Of a stretch of 64,000 bases of DNA, positions 17,845-30,600 are shown piece after piece. Source of the stretch: Mercenaria mercenaria (taxonomy: Eukaryota > Mollusca > Bivalvia > Venerida > Veneridae); contig NC_069361.1 of the NCBI RefSeq assembly GCF_021730395.1, positions 56,892,501 to 56,956,500 of the forward strand, written 5' to 3'. The position numbers were made by a program, and so were the translations under genes. A model generated the notes under the pieces. The model worked only from the letters and a program-made list of their open reading frames with translations, ran no database searches and was not told where the DNA came from. Positions within the stretch are counted from its first letter, which is position 1. The number at the start of each line of letters is the position of its first letter.

Positions 17845-18492
17845 ACAAGAGCTGTCCATAAGACACCCAATGCTTGACTATTCGAATTGTTGTCCCAGCA
17901 GCAGGAATATTACCCTAAATGTTAAAATATCTGTAGAGTTTCAATCCAGTATTTGCATCAGTTTTGGAGATAGTAACTTGCATGCAAGACTTTAACCAGG
18001 ATTTTCTAAGTCCAAAAAGGGGTATAATTTGGCCGAAATACATCTCAGAGTTACAGGACTTGATCCTGTGAGGTTGGTTATTGACCTAGAAAAAGAAAAA
18101 CTAAATTTCAAAGATATAAGCCTTAAATAAAGGCTATATGTACTTGCATGCAAAACTTTAACCAGGATTTTCTAAGTCCAAGTGTGGGGGGCATAATTTG
18201 GCATGTCAGAGTTAAAGGACTTGATGCTACCACCTAGTTTTATCACCCCGAAGACACATGTGAAATTTCAATTCAATAATCTGCATTAGTTTTGGAGATA
18301 GTAACTTGCATGCAAACCATTAACCAGAATTTTCTTGCATGCAAAACATTAACCAGGATTTTCTAAGTCCAAAAGGGGGCACAATTTGCCCAAAATACAT
18401 GTCAGCAAAACTTTAACCCAGGTGTCATGTTGACACCTATGCCAGGGTGAGTAGAATTGCTTGGACTATTCTTCGAACAGTGGAGCTTAAAA
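17845..18492 (+). mobile_element. HINE-like element C
   Basis: It starts ACAAGAGCTGTCCATAAGAC with arm TTGACTATTCGAA. About three core repeats carry the phrases AACTTGCATGCAAAACTTTA and TTTTCTAAGTCCAAAA. It ends GGACTATTCTTCGAAC...GGAGCTTAAAA. It is the same subfamily as element Q at 53594. Confidence 0.82.
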
Positions 18493-19690
18493 TGCTGATA
18501 GGTTTGAATATATTTAAAACAACAAAATTTAACTGCAAAAACAGTCACTTCCTTATTGTTAAAGGTTGTTCATGTTATACATGCATGTATTGCGACTTAT
18601 GGCATACATGGGTTGAAAATTTTGCTAAGCATGATTTGTTTGCAATCAGATGCTATTTATACTTTGTGTATGGTTGAGGTGCTCCAGTTTGTGACACTGA
18701 CATCACTGTGTGTGTACTTCAGCTTATTTGCAATCACCACCTGGAATCCATATGGGTGACTCCTCCAGAAGACTAAAAGTAATTTTAGTAAGATGATAAA
18801 GCAAGATATCAAAGCCATATTTCCTTCAGGTTGATTATCATGCCAGGTGTACAGCACCCATACATATGACACGCTTATCTAAATGTTATTTCAGTAATCA
18901 TAGTTGAAGGAGCCCTGGCTTGAATACATTTGGCAAACACAGCACAGCTTGCTCATTCCTTAATTCTTCTTATTTTATTATCTTAGGGAACATCTTCAGG
19001 GGCAACAAGTCAAGATTTCAAGTGGATAGCTCTTAAAATGTGGAAGCAATGCTAAGTAACGGTTATTAATTGTTCTCGTATCAAAAACTTGTAATGATTT
19101 ATGATGTATTTCAAATATGTAATAGAAGGCAGTTAACCTAGATAGTGTTCCTGGATTCTGTACCAGTACTAACCTCTTCTTCACAAGTAACCCAACTTAC
19201 CAGCATGAATCAGAGGTGGAGGATGAATGATTTCATACACAATGTCTTTTACCAATCATCACAGAGAACATACAATTCTCCTTGGTTAGAAGGTATATAC
19301 AATGTAATGCCTCCACTACTATTTTCTATGTAATAATAACAATTTATAACATGTTTTTATCAGCATTTCTAGCCTTTCACTTCTAGTTTGACTACCCTTG
19401 TTTTGAAGGCCTGTCTTTAGGCAATTAAAAGATACAAAAAAATAAGGGGTTAACCATAATGCAGTGAAACCATGATCATGTGACTGAGACACATGATGAA
19501 AATGCTAATATTGCCTAGGTAGACATAAGGAAATACCATCTTTCACTTTCATACAGTTTCCACACAATTTTTTAAACATATAACATAGCTTAAAATAATC
19601 CACACATTCCTTTTTACAATCAAGCATCAATAAAGCTTATATCTGGCATGAAAATGGCCTTTACCAGGTGGGAAAATGGCACTATATATT
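18493..19690. other. Intergenic sequence, nothing recognised
   Basis: This 1.2-kb stretch between elements has open frames only up to about 76 residues and no familiar motifs. I see no feature to support. Confidence 0.55.
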
Positions 19691-19694
19691 GATA

Positions 19695-19835
19695 TTGACT
19701 ACATTGTACATTCAAGTGGACAACAGAGGCACATCCAGTGCATTACTACCTTTGTACCTCCTAGAGATCAAACTCACCATATTGATAGATCTGTGCTCTC
19801 CTAATTGCGCTATGTGGGCTGATGACTTAAGCTGT
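19695..19835 (-). repeat. tRNA-derived SINE-like sequence
   Basis: On - it reads GCCCACATAGCGCAATTAGG (A-box-like TAGCGCAATTAGGAGAGC) and later GAGTTTGATCTCTAG (B-box-like). The spacing fits an RNA polymerase III promoter of tRNA origin. The cloverleaf is not intact, so it is more likely a SINE head or tRNA pseudogene than a working tRNA. Confidence 0.5.
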
Positions 19836-19947
19836 GCATTGTAAATATGACTTTTGTACATAACTCTTGCAGCACCTAAATGCCAAATGGAAAATGACTT
19901 TAAAGAATGTAGCTTGCAAACATATTGTCTGATCAGTAAGAAATTTA

Positions 19948-20416
19948 ACAAGAGCTGTCCGTTAGACAGCACACTCGACTTTTCTCAGTGCTTAACCCTG
20001 AATTAGAGCTTTGCCAGTAAAAACTTTATAAAACTTGTACCAAAAAATTCTAAGTTAAAAAGGGGCATAACTCTGTCAAAATTCAAACAGTTATGGGGAT
20101 TGTTTCTCCTGGTGTAGACTTTGATAGTAAATAACTAGTTTAAGTTTCAAGTCAAAAGCTTTGATAGTAACACAGATATTTGACTTTATCAAAAACTTTA
20201 ACAAAAAAAATTTAAGTTAAAAAGGGGCATAACTCTGTCAAAATTCAAATCAGAGTTATGTGGACTGTTTCTCCTTGTGTAGACTTTGATAGTAAATAGC
20301 AATTTTAAGTTTCAAGTCAATAGCTTTGACAGTAACAGAGATATTTGACTTCATCAAAAACTTAAACCAACGGTGACGGCGTCGGCAATGCTTTTATTCG
20401 AAAAGTCGAGCTAAAA
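19948..20416 (+). mobile_element. HINE-like element D
   Basis: It starts AACAAGAGCTGTCCGTTAGA, with a GCTGTC/GACAGC hairpin and arm CTCGACTTTTC. Two core repeats carry AAGTTAAAAAGGGGCATAAC and AGTTTCAAGTCAA. It ends TCGAAAAGTCGAGCTAAAA. Its 5' arm and 3' stem differ from element G at the same base on both sides. Confidence 0.88.
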
Positions 20417-21245
20417 AATGATGTATATAAATGGATTAAATTACATACCACATATAAAATTTATATTTGAAATTTTAAAAAGATATGGCATCTGCATCAG
20501 TACAATTTTACCCCACCCCCTTCATATATCTGATATAAAGAACGGACATTTACTAATGTTGGCAGAAGTTGTGGCTCCATCCCTGTTGCTATAATCTCAT
20601 TCATTTGTTGGTATTATAAACTTGTTCTGTAATCATATAAATACATATGTTCTATGTAACAAAATATATTACAACTATATCATATCAGATTCACAAAAAA
20701 ATTCAAGTATCAAAATTAAATACTGAATTTGTATACATTAATTAGAAAGACTTCCGAAGTAATACTCGTGCCGAATTAATAAAATTTTAATTCCTGGTTT
20801 TGTCACGACTATAGTTTCCTAATTTATACATACAGTAAGATTAATGGCACTCACTCATACAAAATATAAATGAGAGAGAAAAAATAGTTCCAGTATTGCA
20901 CATAAATCTGAAAGAAGATAAAGGATTCATTTTATCTACAATAACTCTGATTAATCTCTGAAGTTCTGGAGACTGAGATGTCAGTCATTTCTCATTCAGA
21001 AAGTTCTACTTTCATACTCTGCAGAAAGACAAACTCTTAGAATCAAAACATTCCAAAGAAATAAAACAGTACTGTTCTACATACAGGTATATCATTGTGG
21101 CATACTTCAATTATGCTTACAGAATCTGATGTCAAAATACATGTTCTCTAACAAGAAAAACAAAGATTTCACAAAAACACATTCTGTTATCAACAAACTG
21201 TAAGTATAACATCTTACATTTTCAAAGCAAACTGCTGAAGATACA
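20417..21245. other. AT-rich intergenic stretch
   Basis: No gene or repeat recognised in about 830 bases. Confidence 0.55.
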
Positions 21246-21247
21246 GG

Positions 21248-21535
21248 GTAGTAAAGTCTGCACTAAAAGCCTTTTATAGCTGGTAGCCAGCTGGGTAGTA
21301 AAGTCTGCACTAAAAGCCTTATATAGCTGGTAGCCAGCTGGGTAGTAAAGTCTGCACTAAAAGCCTTTTATAGCTGGTAGCCAGCTGGGTACATGTAGTA
21401 AAGTCTGCACTAAAAGCCTTTAATAGCTGGTAGCCAGCTGGGTAGTAAAGTCTGCACTAAAAGCCTTTTATAGCTGGTAGCCAGCTGGATAGTAAAGTCT
21501 GCACTAAAAGCCTTTTATAGCTGGTAGCCAGCTGG
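21248..21535 (+). repeat. 47-bp minisatellite, six copies
   Basis: Six near-identical units: GGGTAGTAAAGTCTGCACTA, then AAAGCCTTTTATAGCTGGTA and GCCAGCT. One unit carries an extra ACATGTA. Each unit contains the near-palindrome AGCTGGTAGCCAGCT. There are no unique spacers, so it is not a CRISPR-type array. Confidence 0.93.
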
Positions 21536-22280
21536 GCTTCTGAAATCTTAGAATCTTACAGTGCAAATAAAAAATTAATATAAAACTTGTCTAAACTGAT
21601 ATACCCTAAAAAAAACTGATCCTAACTGAAATATTTGATAAACATTAACTTAAATTTGTGCATTTCTGACTTTTACTCTTTTATATTTCCAGGTACTAAC
21701 AACATATTTTTTTCTTAACGTGTATTTTTTCTATTCTATCCAATAAAGTATCTGTTAGACAATATTATCTCATATCACTTGTCTCACATCAGTCACAGAC
21801 TAGAATATTTAAATAATATTTTGCAAATGCTCAATTTTTTACATAAAATCATATAAGTAACAGCAATAAGAACAAAGAGAAAATAAATCTACCAACCAAG
21901 TACCAAGCCTCTAGTCATAGATATTGTTATCCCACACTTGGTGTGAGAAATATACAAAAACTATAAATCTCATGCTCCCGTGGTAACTTGTAGAAGTGGT
22001 AGATTTCTTTACATATATATTTACAGGAAGATTTATAAAGAAACTTGAGATCAGAGTAGAAGAATGAAATAGTTCATGACTTTTGTGGTTGTGGGCCTAC
22101 CCCAAAACAAAATCGACTAGTCAAACAAATTAGGTAAGTCTGGTATTGTAAACATTTTACTTTTTCACAACTTTCATTTTTGGCCTCTTACAGGAACTAT
22201 TATGTCTTATGGCTATGGGGATTAAAGTTTTATACTTTTGTACATGTATTTAAGCACAGAGCTAATCAGAACACTTTGAA
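21536..22280. other. AT-rich intergenic stretch
   Basis: No gene or repeat recognised in about 745 bases. Confidence 0.55.
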
Positions 22281-24078
22281 ACAAGAGCTGTCTCCATAGG
22301 ATGACACATGCCCCCGATGGCACTTTGAATGAATAGTTATGGCTGATGTTAGAGTTTAGGACCTTTGACCTACGGACCTGGGTCTTGCGCGTGACACGTC
22401 GTCTTACTGTGCCACACATTCATGCCTAGTTATTTTAAAATCCATGCATGAATGACAAAGATATGGACCGGACATGCCCATCATTGCACTATCATGAAAT
22501 ATGACCTTTAACGTCTGTGACCTTGACTTTTGAGCTACGGACCTGGGTCTTGCGCGCGACATGTCGTCTTACTGTGGTACACATTCATGCCCAATAATTT
22601 TAAAATCCATGCATGAATGACAAAGATATGGACCGGACACGCCCATCAATGCACTATCATGAAATATGACCTTTAACGTCTAAGTGTGACCTTGACCTTT
22701 GAGCTGCAGACCTGGGTCCTGCGCGCGACACGTCGTCTTACTGTGCCACATATTTATGCGTAGTTACTTGAAAATCCATCCATGGATGACAAAGATATGG
22801 ACCGGACACGCCCATCAATGCACTATCATGAAAAAGGACCTTTAACGTCTAAGTGTGACATTGACCTTTGAGCTACGGACCTGGGTCTTGCGCGCAACAA
22901 GTTGTCTTACTGTGGTACACATTCAAGCCAAGTTATTTGAAAATCCATCCATGGATGACAAAGATATGGACCGGACACGAAAATTTTGGACAGACCGACA
23001 GACGGTTAAACAAGAGCACCGCCTTGCGGGTGCTGACGCTCATCTGATTTTTTTTGTGTAATAGAAATATTGTCCTACCCATGATTTCTAAGTCTAAAAA
23101 GGGCCATCATTCTTGCAAAAAGCAGGTTAGAGTTATGTTTCTTGATGTTCAGTGTCCACTTATGATGGTGAAAAACTGTTGCAAGTTTTAAAGCAATAGC
23201 TTTGATAGTTTATGAGAAAAGTTGACTTAAACATAATACTCAACCAAGAAAATTATTTTCTAAGTCCAAAAAGGGCAATAATTATTGCAAAAAGCAGGAT
23301 GTAGTTATGTTGCTTGCTGTACAGGGTCAACTTATGATGGTCAACAAGTGTTGCAAGTTTCAAAGCAATAGCTTTGATAGTTTAAGAGAAAAAGTTGACC
23401 TAAACATAAAACTTAACCAAGAAATCTGATATTTTCTAAGTCCAAAAGGGGCCATAAATCTTGCAAAAAGCAGGATGGAGTTATGTTTCTTGCTGTACAG
23501 GGTCAACTTATGATGGTGAACAAGTGTTGCAAGTTTTAAAGCAATAGCTTTGATAGTTTAGGATAAAAGCTGACCTAAACATAAAACTTAACCAAGAATA
23601 CTGATTTTCTAAGTCCAAAAGGGGCAATAAATCTTGCAAAAAGCAAAATGGAGTTATGTTTCTTGATGTACAGGGTCTGCTTATGATGGTGAACAAGTAT
23701 TCCAAGTTTCAAAGCAATAGCTTTGATAGTTTAGGAGAAAAGTTGACCTAAACATAAAACTTAACCAAGAAATCTGATATTTTCTAAGTACAAAAGGGGC
23801 CATAAATCTTGCAAAAAGCAAGATGGAGTTATGTTTCTTGCTATACAGGGTCAGCTTATGATGGTGAACAAGTATTCCAAGTTTCAAAGCAATAGCTTTG
23901 ATAGTTTAGGAGAAAAGGTGACCTAAACATAAAACTTAACCAGGCAACGCCGACGCAGACGCCGACGCCGACACCGACGCCGACGCCGACAACCGCTCAA
24001 GTGATGACAATAACTCATCATTTTTTTTCAAAAAATCAGATGAGCTAAAAACTATATGCCTCCCTTCGGGGGCATAAA
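22281..24078 (+). mobile_element. HINE-like element E, split by element F
   Basis: It starts ACAAGAGCTGTCTCCATAGG, arm ATGCCCCCG. Four core repeats of about 180 bp follow (ACGGACCTGGGTCTTGCGCG, GACAAAGATATGGACCGGAC), then GACAGACCGACAGACGG. Element F interrupts it at 23010-24050. It then resumes as ACTATATGCCTCCC and ends in the hairpin CCTCCCTTCGGGGGCATAAAAA. The 5' arm is the exact complement of CGGGGGCAT. Confidence 0.85.
23010..24050 (+). mobile_element. HINE-like element F, nested in E
   Basis: It starts ACAAGAGCACCGCCTTGCGG, with a CACC/GGTG hairpin and arm GCTCATCTGATTTTTT. About five core repeats of 170-180 bp follow (TCTAAGTCCAAAAGGGGC, AAGTTTCAAAGCAATAGC, AACATAAAACTTAACCA), then a GACGCCGACGCCGACGCC tract. 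It ends AAAAAATCAGATGAGCTAAAA. The 16-base 5' arm is the exact reverse complement of AAAAAATCAGATGAGC. Confidence 0.9.
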
Positions 24079-24436
24079 AAAACAACAATATAATATTGAC
24101 AAACTGTTCAACTTAACCTCCAAAAATAAATAAGCAAGTAATTACAACAAAACAAACAGAAGAAACAACATGAAGACAACTGTGAGCATGTTTTTATCAT
24201 ATAGTCTCCTCAGACATCAACTGGCACATTTTGATATCAGTCCTTCCAACAACATTATCATCTCAAAGCAGACACCTGATTTTAATCACATCTTTGTGCT
24301 ATACAGTTGAACCTCTGTTAATAACACTTTGAACAGTAAACCTCTTTACAAAAGTGAAGATTTCCTTTACCTGGCACAAAAACACCTTTTAGTCGTCCCA
24401 ACTCAAGGTAAGTTGCACCAAGATGTTAAAGCTGGT

Positions 24437-24442
24437 TTTATT
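24437..24442 (-). promoter_or_regulatory. Candidate poly(A) signal of the claudin-like gene
   Basis: AATAAA on the minus strand, about 95 bases after the stop codon at 24535. Confidence 0.5.
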
Positions 24443-24534
24443 TTCACACTGTAGTGTCTTTGTAATATCCTTTCTTTCTATTGTTACCCACTTAATAAAT
24501 ATGGAATAACAAATGTCTGTATCACCAGTGTATA

Positions 24535-24695
24535 TCAGGATGCATGAAGAAGAAGAAGTCCTGCAAGGAACTCCAAACCACAGGCTAGACTGGCAAACAT
24601 GGAAGCCCACTTCATCTCTGGATATTTGTCAACTTCTCGAGGAAATTCATTGATGATGTAATAGAATAAATAAAGGCCTCCTGACATGGCAAATG
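24535..24695 (-). CDS. Claudin-like gene, last exon
   Basis: The acceptor on - is TATTTTTCAG. It encodes FAMSGGLYLFYYIINEF, then the fourth span, and stops after LLLLHAS (TGA at 24535-24537). The split codon joins exactly with the exon at 30244. Confidence 0.75.
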
Positions 24696-27600
24696 CTGAA
24701 AAATATAAATGGATTTTGTCTAATAAATTTATCAACACCATTCATACAGGTAGACCATCAATTTCACAGACTAACACTCAAGTAAACCATTAGTTTTTAC
24801 TTTTTGGAAAGGACTAAGGTACTGTAATGTAAAATGCAGACTTTTTTAGATATCCCTTATTCTTGAGTCAGGTGACACTTTATGTACTCCAATAAGATTT
24901 CAAATTCTAAAAGTTATGCAGTCTTTATCTATTTGGTATTCCGGCCTATTAAATTAAAGGGAAGTGTCTAAGAATGCTGATAAAATAGCTTGTTAACTCT
25001 AGAAACATTCAAAATCTATGCTTATAGAAAATGCAACACATACAAGTTCAGTGGTTAGCATATATGATGTTTTCACCATTTCTAACATTAAACACATCCT
25101 AGCACACTATAGTCCATAGTAGTTTGTCTGGCAGTCTATGCTGAATCTCCCAAGAATAAAATTGCATTAAAGGCTTCCTTTGCCACTGAAACCTTATCAT
25201 TATTTAAGCAAACATTTACACTAATCACTTTTGTGATCTTCTAAAGGCTAAATTTCTTTTTATAGAGGATCCTTGAAGAACAAACAACAATGGTAACTTG
25301 ATATACATTTACAGTGTTTAATATTTCCATTTATTCACTTTCCTTATAAATTTATCTAAACTACATGTACTGTATTGAGAAATGAGTAACTGCTTTATCG
25401 TCTTATCTCAACGTTAATGTTCAATGGCTGATTTAAAGATTGGTTCCGATAGCAAGTACTGTCTACACGTGTTCATAAATTACTTTATTGTTTCTAAGAT
25501 TGTGAATGAGACTGGCATTTCATTCAATTAAATAAATTATATGCCCGATGATACAAAATGAATTTGCAATGAAGGTCAGATATATTATTCTAAAACAATA
25601 ATGTAAATCCAGTAACAAAACAGTGTAAGCATATGAATGGCATGTATTATTTCAATGCACCTGTTGCATGTATAATTCATAGTGAATTATATTTTATTGT
25701 TAAATCCTTTTACATCTCTTTGGATTTTTTTTTCACAACGTTACATATTTAAATGGTAGATTATTGATTAGCACTTTTAAATTCCAATTTTGAATGCAGC
25801 TTTTAAATGATAGATTATTGATTAACACTTTTAAATTCCAATTTCGAATACAGCTCTGCTTTGAATTATAGCGGATTATTATGCGCTATTTAGTACTCTG
25901 ACACACATAATCTTTTAAGTAATCCGGTGGTTTTTTCTGTCTTTGTGTTCGTGGTAGTACGGCATCGCCAGAGTCGTTGCCTTGGTGTGATGGGGTTTCG
26001 TGCCTGGTTTTCTTCTCGAATTGGGATGATACGGTCGTATCATGGTTGGCGTTGGTTTTCTCGTTGTTTGGCTCATTTTTTGACGTTCCGACACGTTTAA
26101 AGAAAGAAGAGTTTCGAGTTATTTGTTTGTCCTCGCGTTCGGCGGTTACCATTGACCCTTTTGTCTTGATTACCTCATAGGGTATTGGATCGTATGGGGT
26201 CGAAAATTTGTTGTGTTTGTCTTGTTTTACCAACACACTGTCACCAATTTTAATTTCAGCTTTTCTCGTGTTTCTCCGTGTATCAGCATAGTCTTTCATT
26301 TTCTGCTTTGATTTTCTGTCATTTTCTCTTGCGTTTTTGTGTTTTTTCGATTTCTTTTGCCTTTGTAAGAATGGAATTTTAATGTTTATGGGTCTTCCAT
26401 AAAATAGGTCAGAGGGTGTTTCGGATGTCGTTCCGTGCGGTGTCGATCTGTAATTTCTCAGAAAAGCATACATGTCTTTTTTCCAATCAGAATGATGGAC
26501 ATGGGAAGCTCTGATTGTTTTGCCTATTGTTTTCATGAAGCGTTCACATTCAGCATTTGCCTGCGGCCACAGCGGAGTTATTTTCTTGTGTTTGAAACCC
26601 ATATGCTTAGCAAAATCTTTGAACTGGTGTGAATTCATGGGACTTCCGTTGTCTGACTTTAACACTTCTGGAATCCCTGCTTCTGAGAAAATTTTGTCTA
26701 GCACAGGAATCACTGTGTTGCCTGTGATTGAATTAAGTACTTCAACGAACGGGAAACGTGAGTATTCATCCATTAGCACGAGTAAATACTTCCCATCTGG
26801 AAATGGTCCACAAAAGTCCAAGCTAACTACCTGAAACGCATATTTTGGCATTTCACTCATTTGCAGCGGTTCTTGAGTCTTTTTATTTGTTGCTGCTAGA
26901 CACGGAATGCAACTTTTGCATTTTGCTTCTACTAATTGATCCATGCCTGGGAAATACACTTTCTCTCTTAATAATTGTTTGGTTTTAACAATTCCCTGAT
27001 GACCCTCATGAGCTAATGATATCACTTTATCTTGTAATTGCTAGGGATAACAATCCTGGACTCATGCAGCAGAATTTCACCATTTTGAAGATTTACTACC
27101 GACAGCTCGTTTTTGCAGCGTGACAGGGTATCAATGATTTTGTTTTTGCTTGGGTTATTCCAGTTTCCAGATTTGACATATTTAATGGCCATTTGGAGGT
27201 CAACGTCCTGGGATGTTGCTTGAATTATTTCATTCATGTTCATGGCTACAGGGACATCATGATATGCCAGGAAATTAACATATTCCTCTGCCACACTTGT
27301 TTGTTTGTGTTTTCCTGTGTCTGGTGTCTGCTCAAGAAATCCGACATGTTTGAATCTCCACTTTTATGTATGACGTTAAAGTCGTATGATAATAGTCGCA
27401 TTCTCCAGCGTTCAAGTCTTGCTGATCCAATTTTTGACTTTGGATTACTGTAGATATTTTCAATGAATTTCGCATCAGTGATCACAGTGAACTTATGTCC
27501 ATATAAGTATATATGCCAATGTTCTACACTCCAAACTAGTGCCAAATTCTCTCTTTCTTGCTGAGAATATGAATTTCTTTCAACGTCTGTCAATGACCTG

Positions 27601-30600
27601 CTTGCATAGCACACAACTTTTCCTTCTTGTAGCATTATTGCGGCTACTCCAACGGGACTTGCATCTGTGATGATCTGTGTTTCCTTATTAGGATCAAAGT
27701 AGGTCATGACAGTATCACTGCTTAGAATCGATTTCAGCTTAAGGAATGCTTCTTCTTGTTCATTTTGCCATGTCCATTTTGCGTTTTTCTTTATCAGGCG
27801 TCTTAGAGGCTCTGCAATTGTGCTGTAATTTTGAATGAAGCGCGACACATAATTTGTCATAGCTAAAAAGCTTCTCACCTCTGGCACATTCTTGGGTGGT
27901 GGTGTGTTCTTGATGGTTTCGACCTTCTTTGGGTCTGCGACATGCCGTCTTCACCAAATACATATCCAAAGAACTCTAATTTGTTCTGGTTGAATTCACA
28001 TTTCTTTTTATTTAGCGTAATGTTCATTTGTTGTAGTCGCTTTAAGACTGCTTCAAGCCTTCTGTCATGCTCTGTTTGGTTTCTAGCATATACGATTATG
28101 TCATCCGAAATATTTTTCACACCATCTAATCCCTCTAGAATCGTACTTAAAGCGTTTTGAAAAATTTCCGCTGCGCTATTTATTCCAAGCTTAGGCGTTT
28201 GTATCTTCTCAGTCCAATATGTGTGGTGAATGTCGTAATGTTTCGTGATTGTTCTGATAGTTCCAGCTGGTGATATCCCTGATTCAAGTCTAATTTAGAG
28301 AACACTTTAGCACCGCTTAAGTCCACGATCATATCATCAATAGTAGGAATTATATGTCTTGTGCGTTTTATTGCTTGATTAGGCAATCTCATGTCAACAC
28401 AAATCCTTATTTGGTTTGTTGTGCTTTTGGGCTTCGGAGCCACCACTATCGGTGATACCCAATCTGTCGGACCATCTACTTTCTCAATGATGTCTAACTT
28501 TTCAAGCCTTTGGAGCTCATCTTCAACTTGTTTTCTCAGGTGAAAAGGTATGCGTCTGTGCGGCGGGTGACAGGTTGCACATTTTTGTCAACATACAACT
28601 TTACTTCAGTGTCTTTCATTTTTCCAATACCCTTGAAGACAGATCCATATTTATCGCAAAGTTCATCGACCTTATTCTGTGTTATGACACTTATTTCAGG
28701 AATAACCTGGAGATCAACAGATGTCAAATAAGATAACAAGTTGCCACTTTTACCTTTTGCCACATATACTGGAGCTGTTGTGACCTTGTGTATGGTTTCA
28801 ATTGTCGCCTGGAACTTTCCTAATAAGTCCACTTTATTAGCACCATAAGCATATACTTTCGTGTCTACCTTACTGAGAGTCACTTTGTTTTTTAGCTTGC
28901 TGTATGTCCTTTCATCAATTACATTTATAGACGACCCTGTGTCTATCAATGCCTTGACAGACTGACCGTTTATTTGGATGGTCAAATTAGGTCTTGATGA
29001 CTGCAACGAATTCACTGATAATCCAAATATGCTATTTTCATTTTCACTTTCGCTTCTAGTTTCACTTTCAGTTTCGCTTTGAGAGCTTTCATCATCCATT
29101 CTGTTTACATTTTTCCTACGATTTCTCTGCTTGGACCTGCACACTTTTTCAAAATGACCTTTCTTTTTGCAGTATGTGCACGTCTTTCCGTCCGCCGGAC
29201 ATTTTCCTGATTGATGTTGGTATTCGTATCCACAATATTTGCATGTTGCCTTCTTTCTGGTCGGATAAGAGTTGTGTTTTGTTGATGCTGACTTGTGTTT
29301 CGATTTCATGACATTCACTGCATCTTTCTTTGAATTGTTCTCAATTTCGGACGCTTGTAGATCGATAGTTCCAGGGCACGTGCTTCCTTTATCAAATTGT
29401 CCAACGTCAGATCATCTCGTAAAGCCTTTCTACGTAACCGTGTGGAGGTACAACCTTGAATGATTTGTGATTTGATTTCTTTGTCCCTGTTAGGAAATTC
29501 GCAATTTCTGCTTAATGCCCTCAATCGCGTGTGAAAACTGTCTATGTTTTCGCTCGAGTCCTGCTTTGCCTGTCGAAATTTGAAGATTTCATACTCCGTG
29601 CACTTTTTTGGTGCGAAATATTCAGTCAGTTTTGTTTTTGCGGTTTCATAATCGTCCCGGTGTCTTGCAATGTATCAAATATGTCGTTGACGTCTTCCCC
29701 TGCATAGTGAAGAAATAATGCACGTTGTCGCGTTTTGTCTTTGATATTCATTCCAATCATAAGATTTTCAAAACGGTTTGTCCATTTTTTCCACCTTGTG
29801 TCTATGCCAGGCTTGTTTACACTAAATGCGGGAAAAACTGGTAATCCTTGTGCCATATTTATTGTCTAAATATCAGTGTTATTGATAAATGACAGTTATT
29901 GTTACAAAGATGTCCAAAAAAGTGTTCTAAACTTTTAAGTTCCTGCTTATATGTGTAAACATAAATTCCAGCGTTTTTTTTGAAAGTACACATTTTATTG
30001 CAATTTATTGTAAGTCAACTTTTTTATCCTCGTCGCCATTGTACTGTATTGAGAAATGAGTAACTCAATAAAACTATTCTACAAGTTTATTTACTAAGGC
30101 ACTACAAGTGGTCATATTGCATGCATGTATTCAACTAACATATAATGGTATCAGAGAGACATCCTTCTGCTAGGCAGCTAGTGGGAGGAGCTGCTATCAC
30201 TTGATTGACATTGTATTTAACAACACTACACTACAGTACCTACCTGAGGCAAAACAAAGAAATGCAATTGTATTATTTCTATTTTTTCTGAGTATTCTTG
30301 GAATTCTTGAGTCCATGCTGTCAGAAATGAGCATGTAGAATGACAAAGCAAGACAAGCCCAAGCAGACACACAAACTAGTTGCAGTAGGTGATAAAACCC
30401 TGAAAATACAGAACCAAATTAATTAATAATATTATAAAAGATACAGAAAACAGACTGAAAACATTTTACAGTGATAGTAAGTGACTTTAAAGTCTTTAAA
30501 ATGTTGCAAATTTATGTTAACATATATAGGAGGGATCATGTGTGTGTGTATACAAATCTGTATTATTTTCTATTTTCAGAACTTAAATAAGATATTGATC

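Noticed and set aside
21248-21535. Possible CRISPR-like array of 47-bp repeats
   Set aside because: The repeats are directly adjacent with no unique spacers, and the DNA is eukaryotic.
22855-23061. Open frame MTLTFELRTWVLRATSCL on +
   Set aside because: It lies wholly in core repeats and the end tract of element E.
23508-23887. Two similar minus-strand open frames (FMFRSAFILNYQSYC and FMFRSTFLLNYQSYC)
   Set aside because: They repeat because they read through successive core units of element F.
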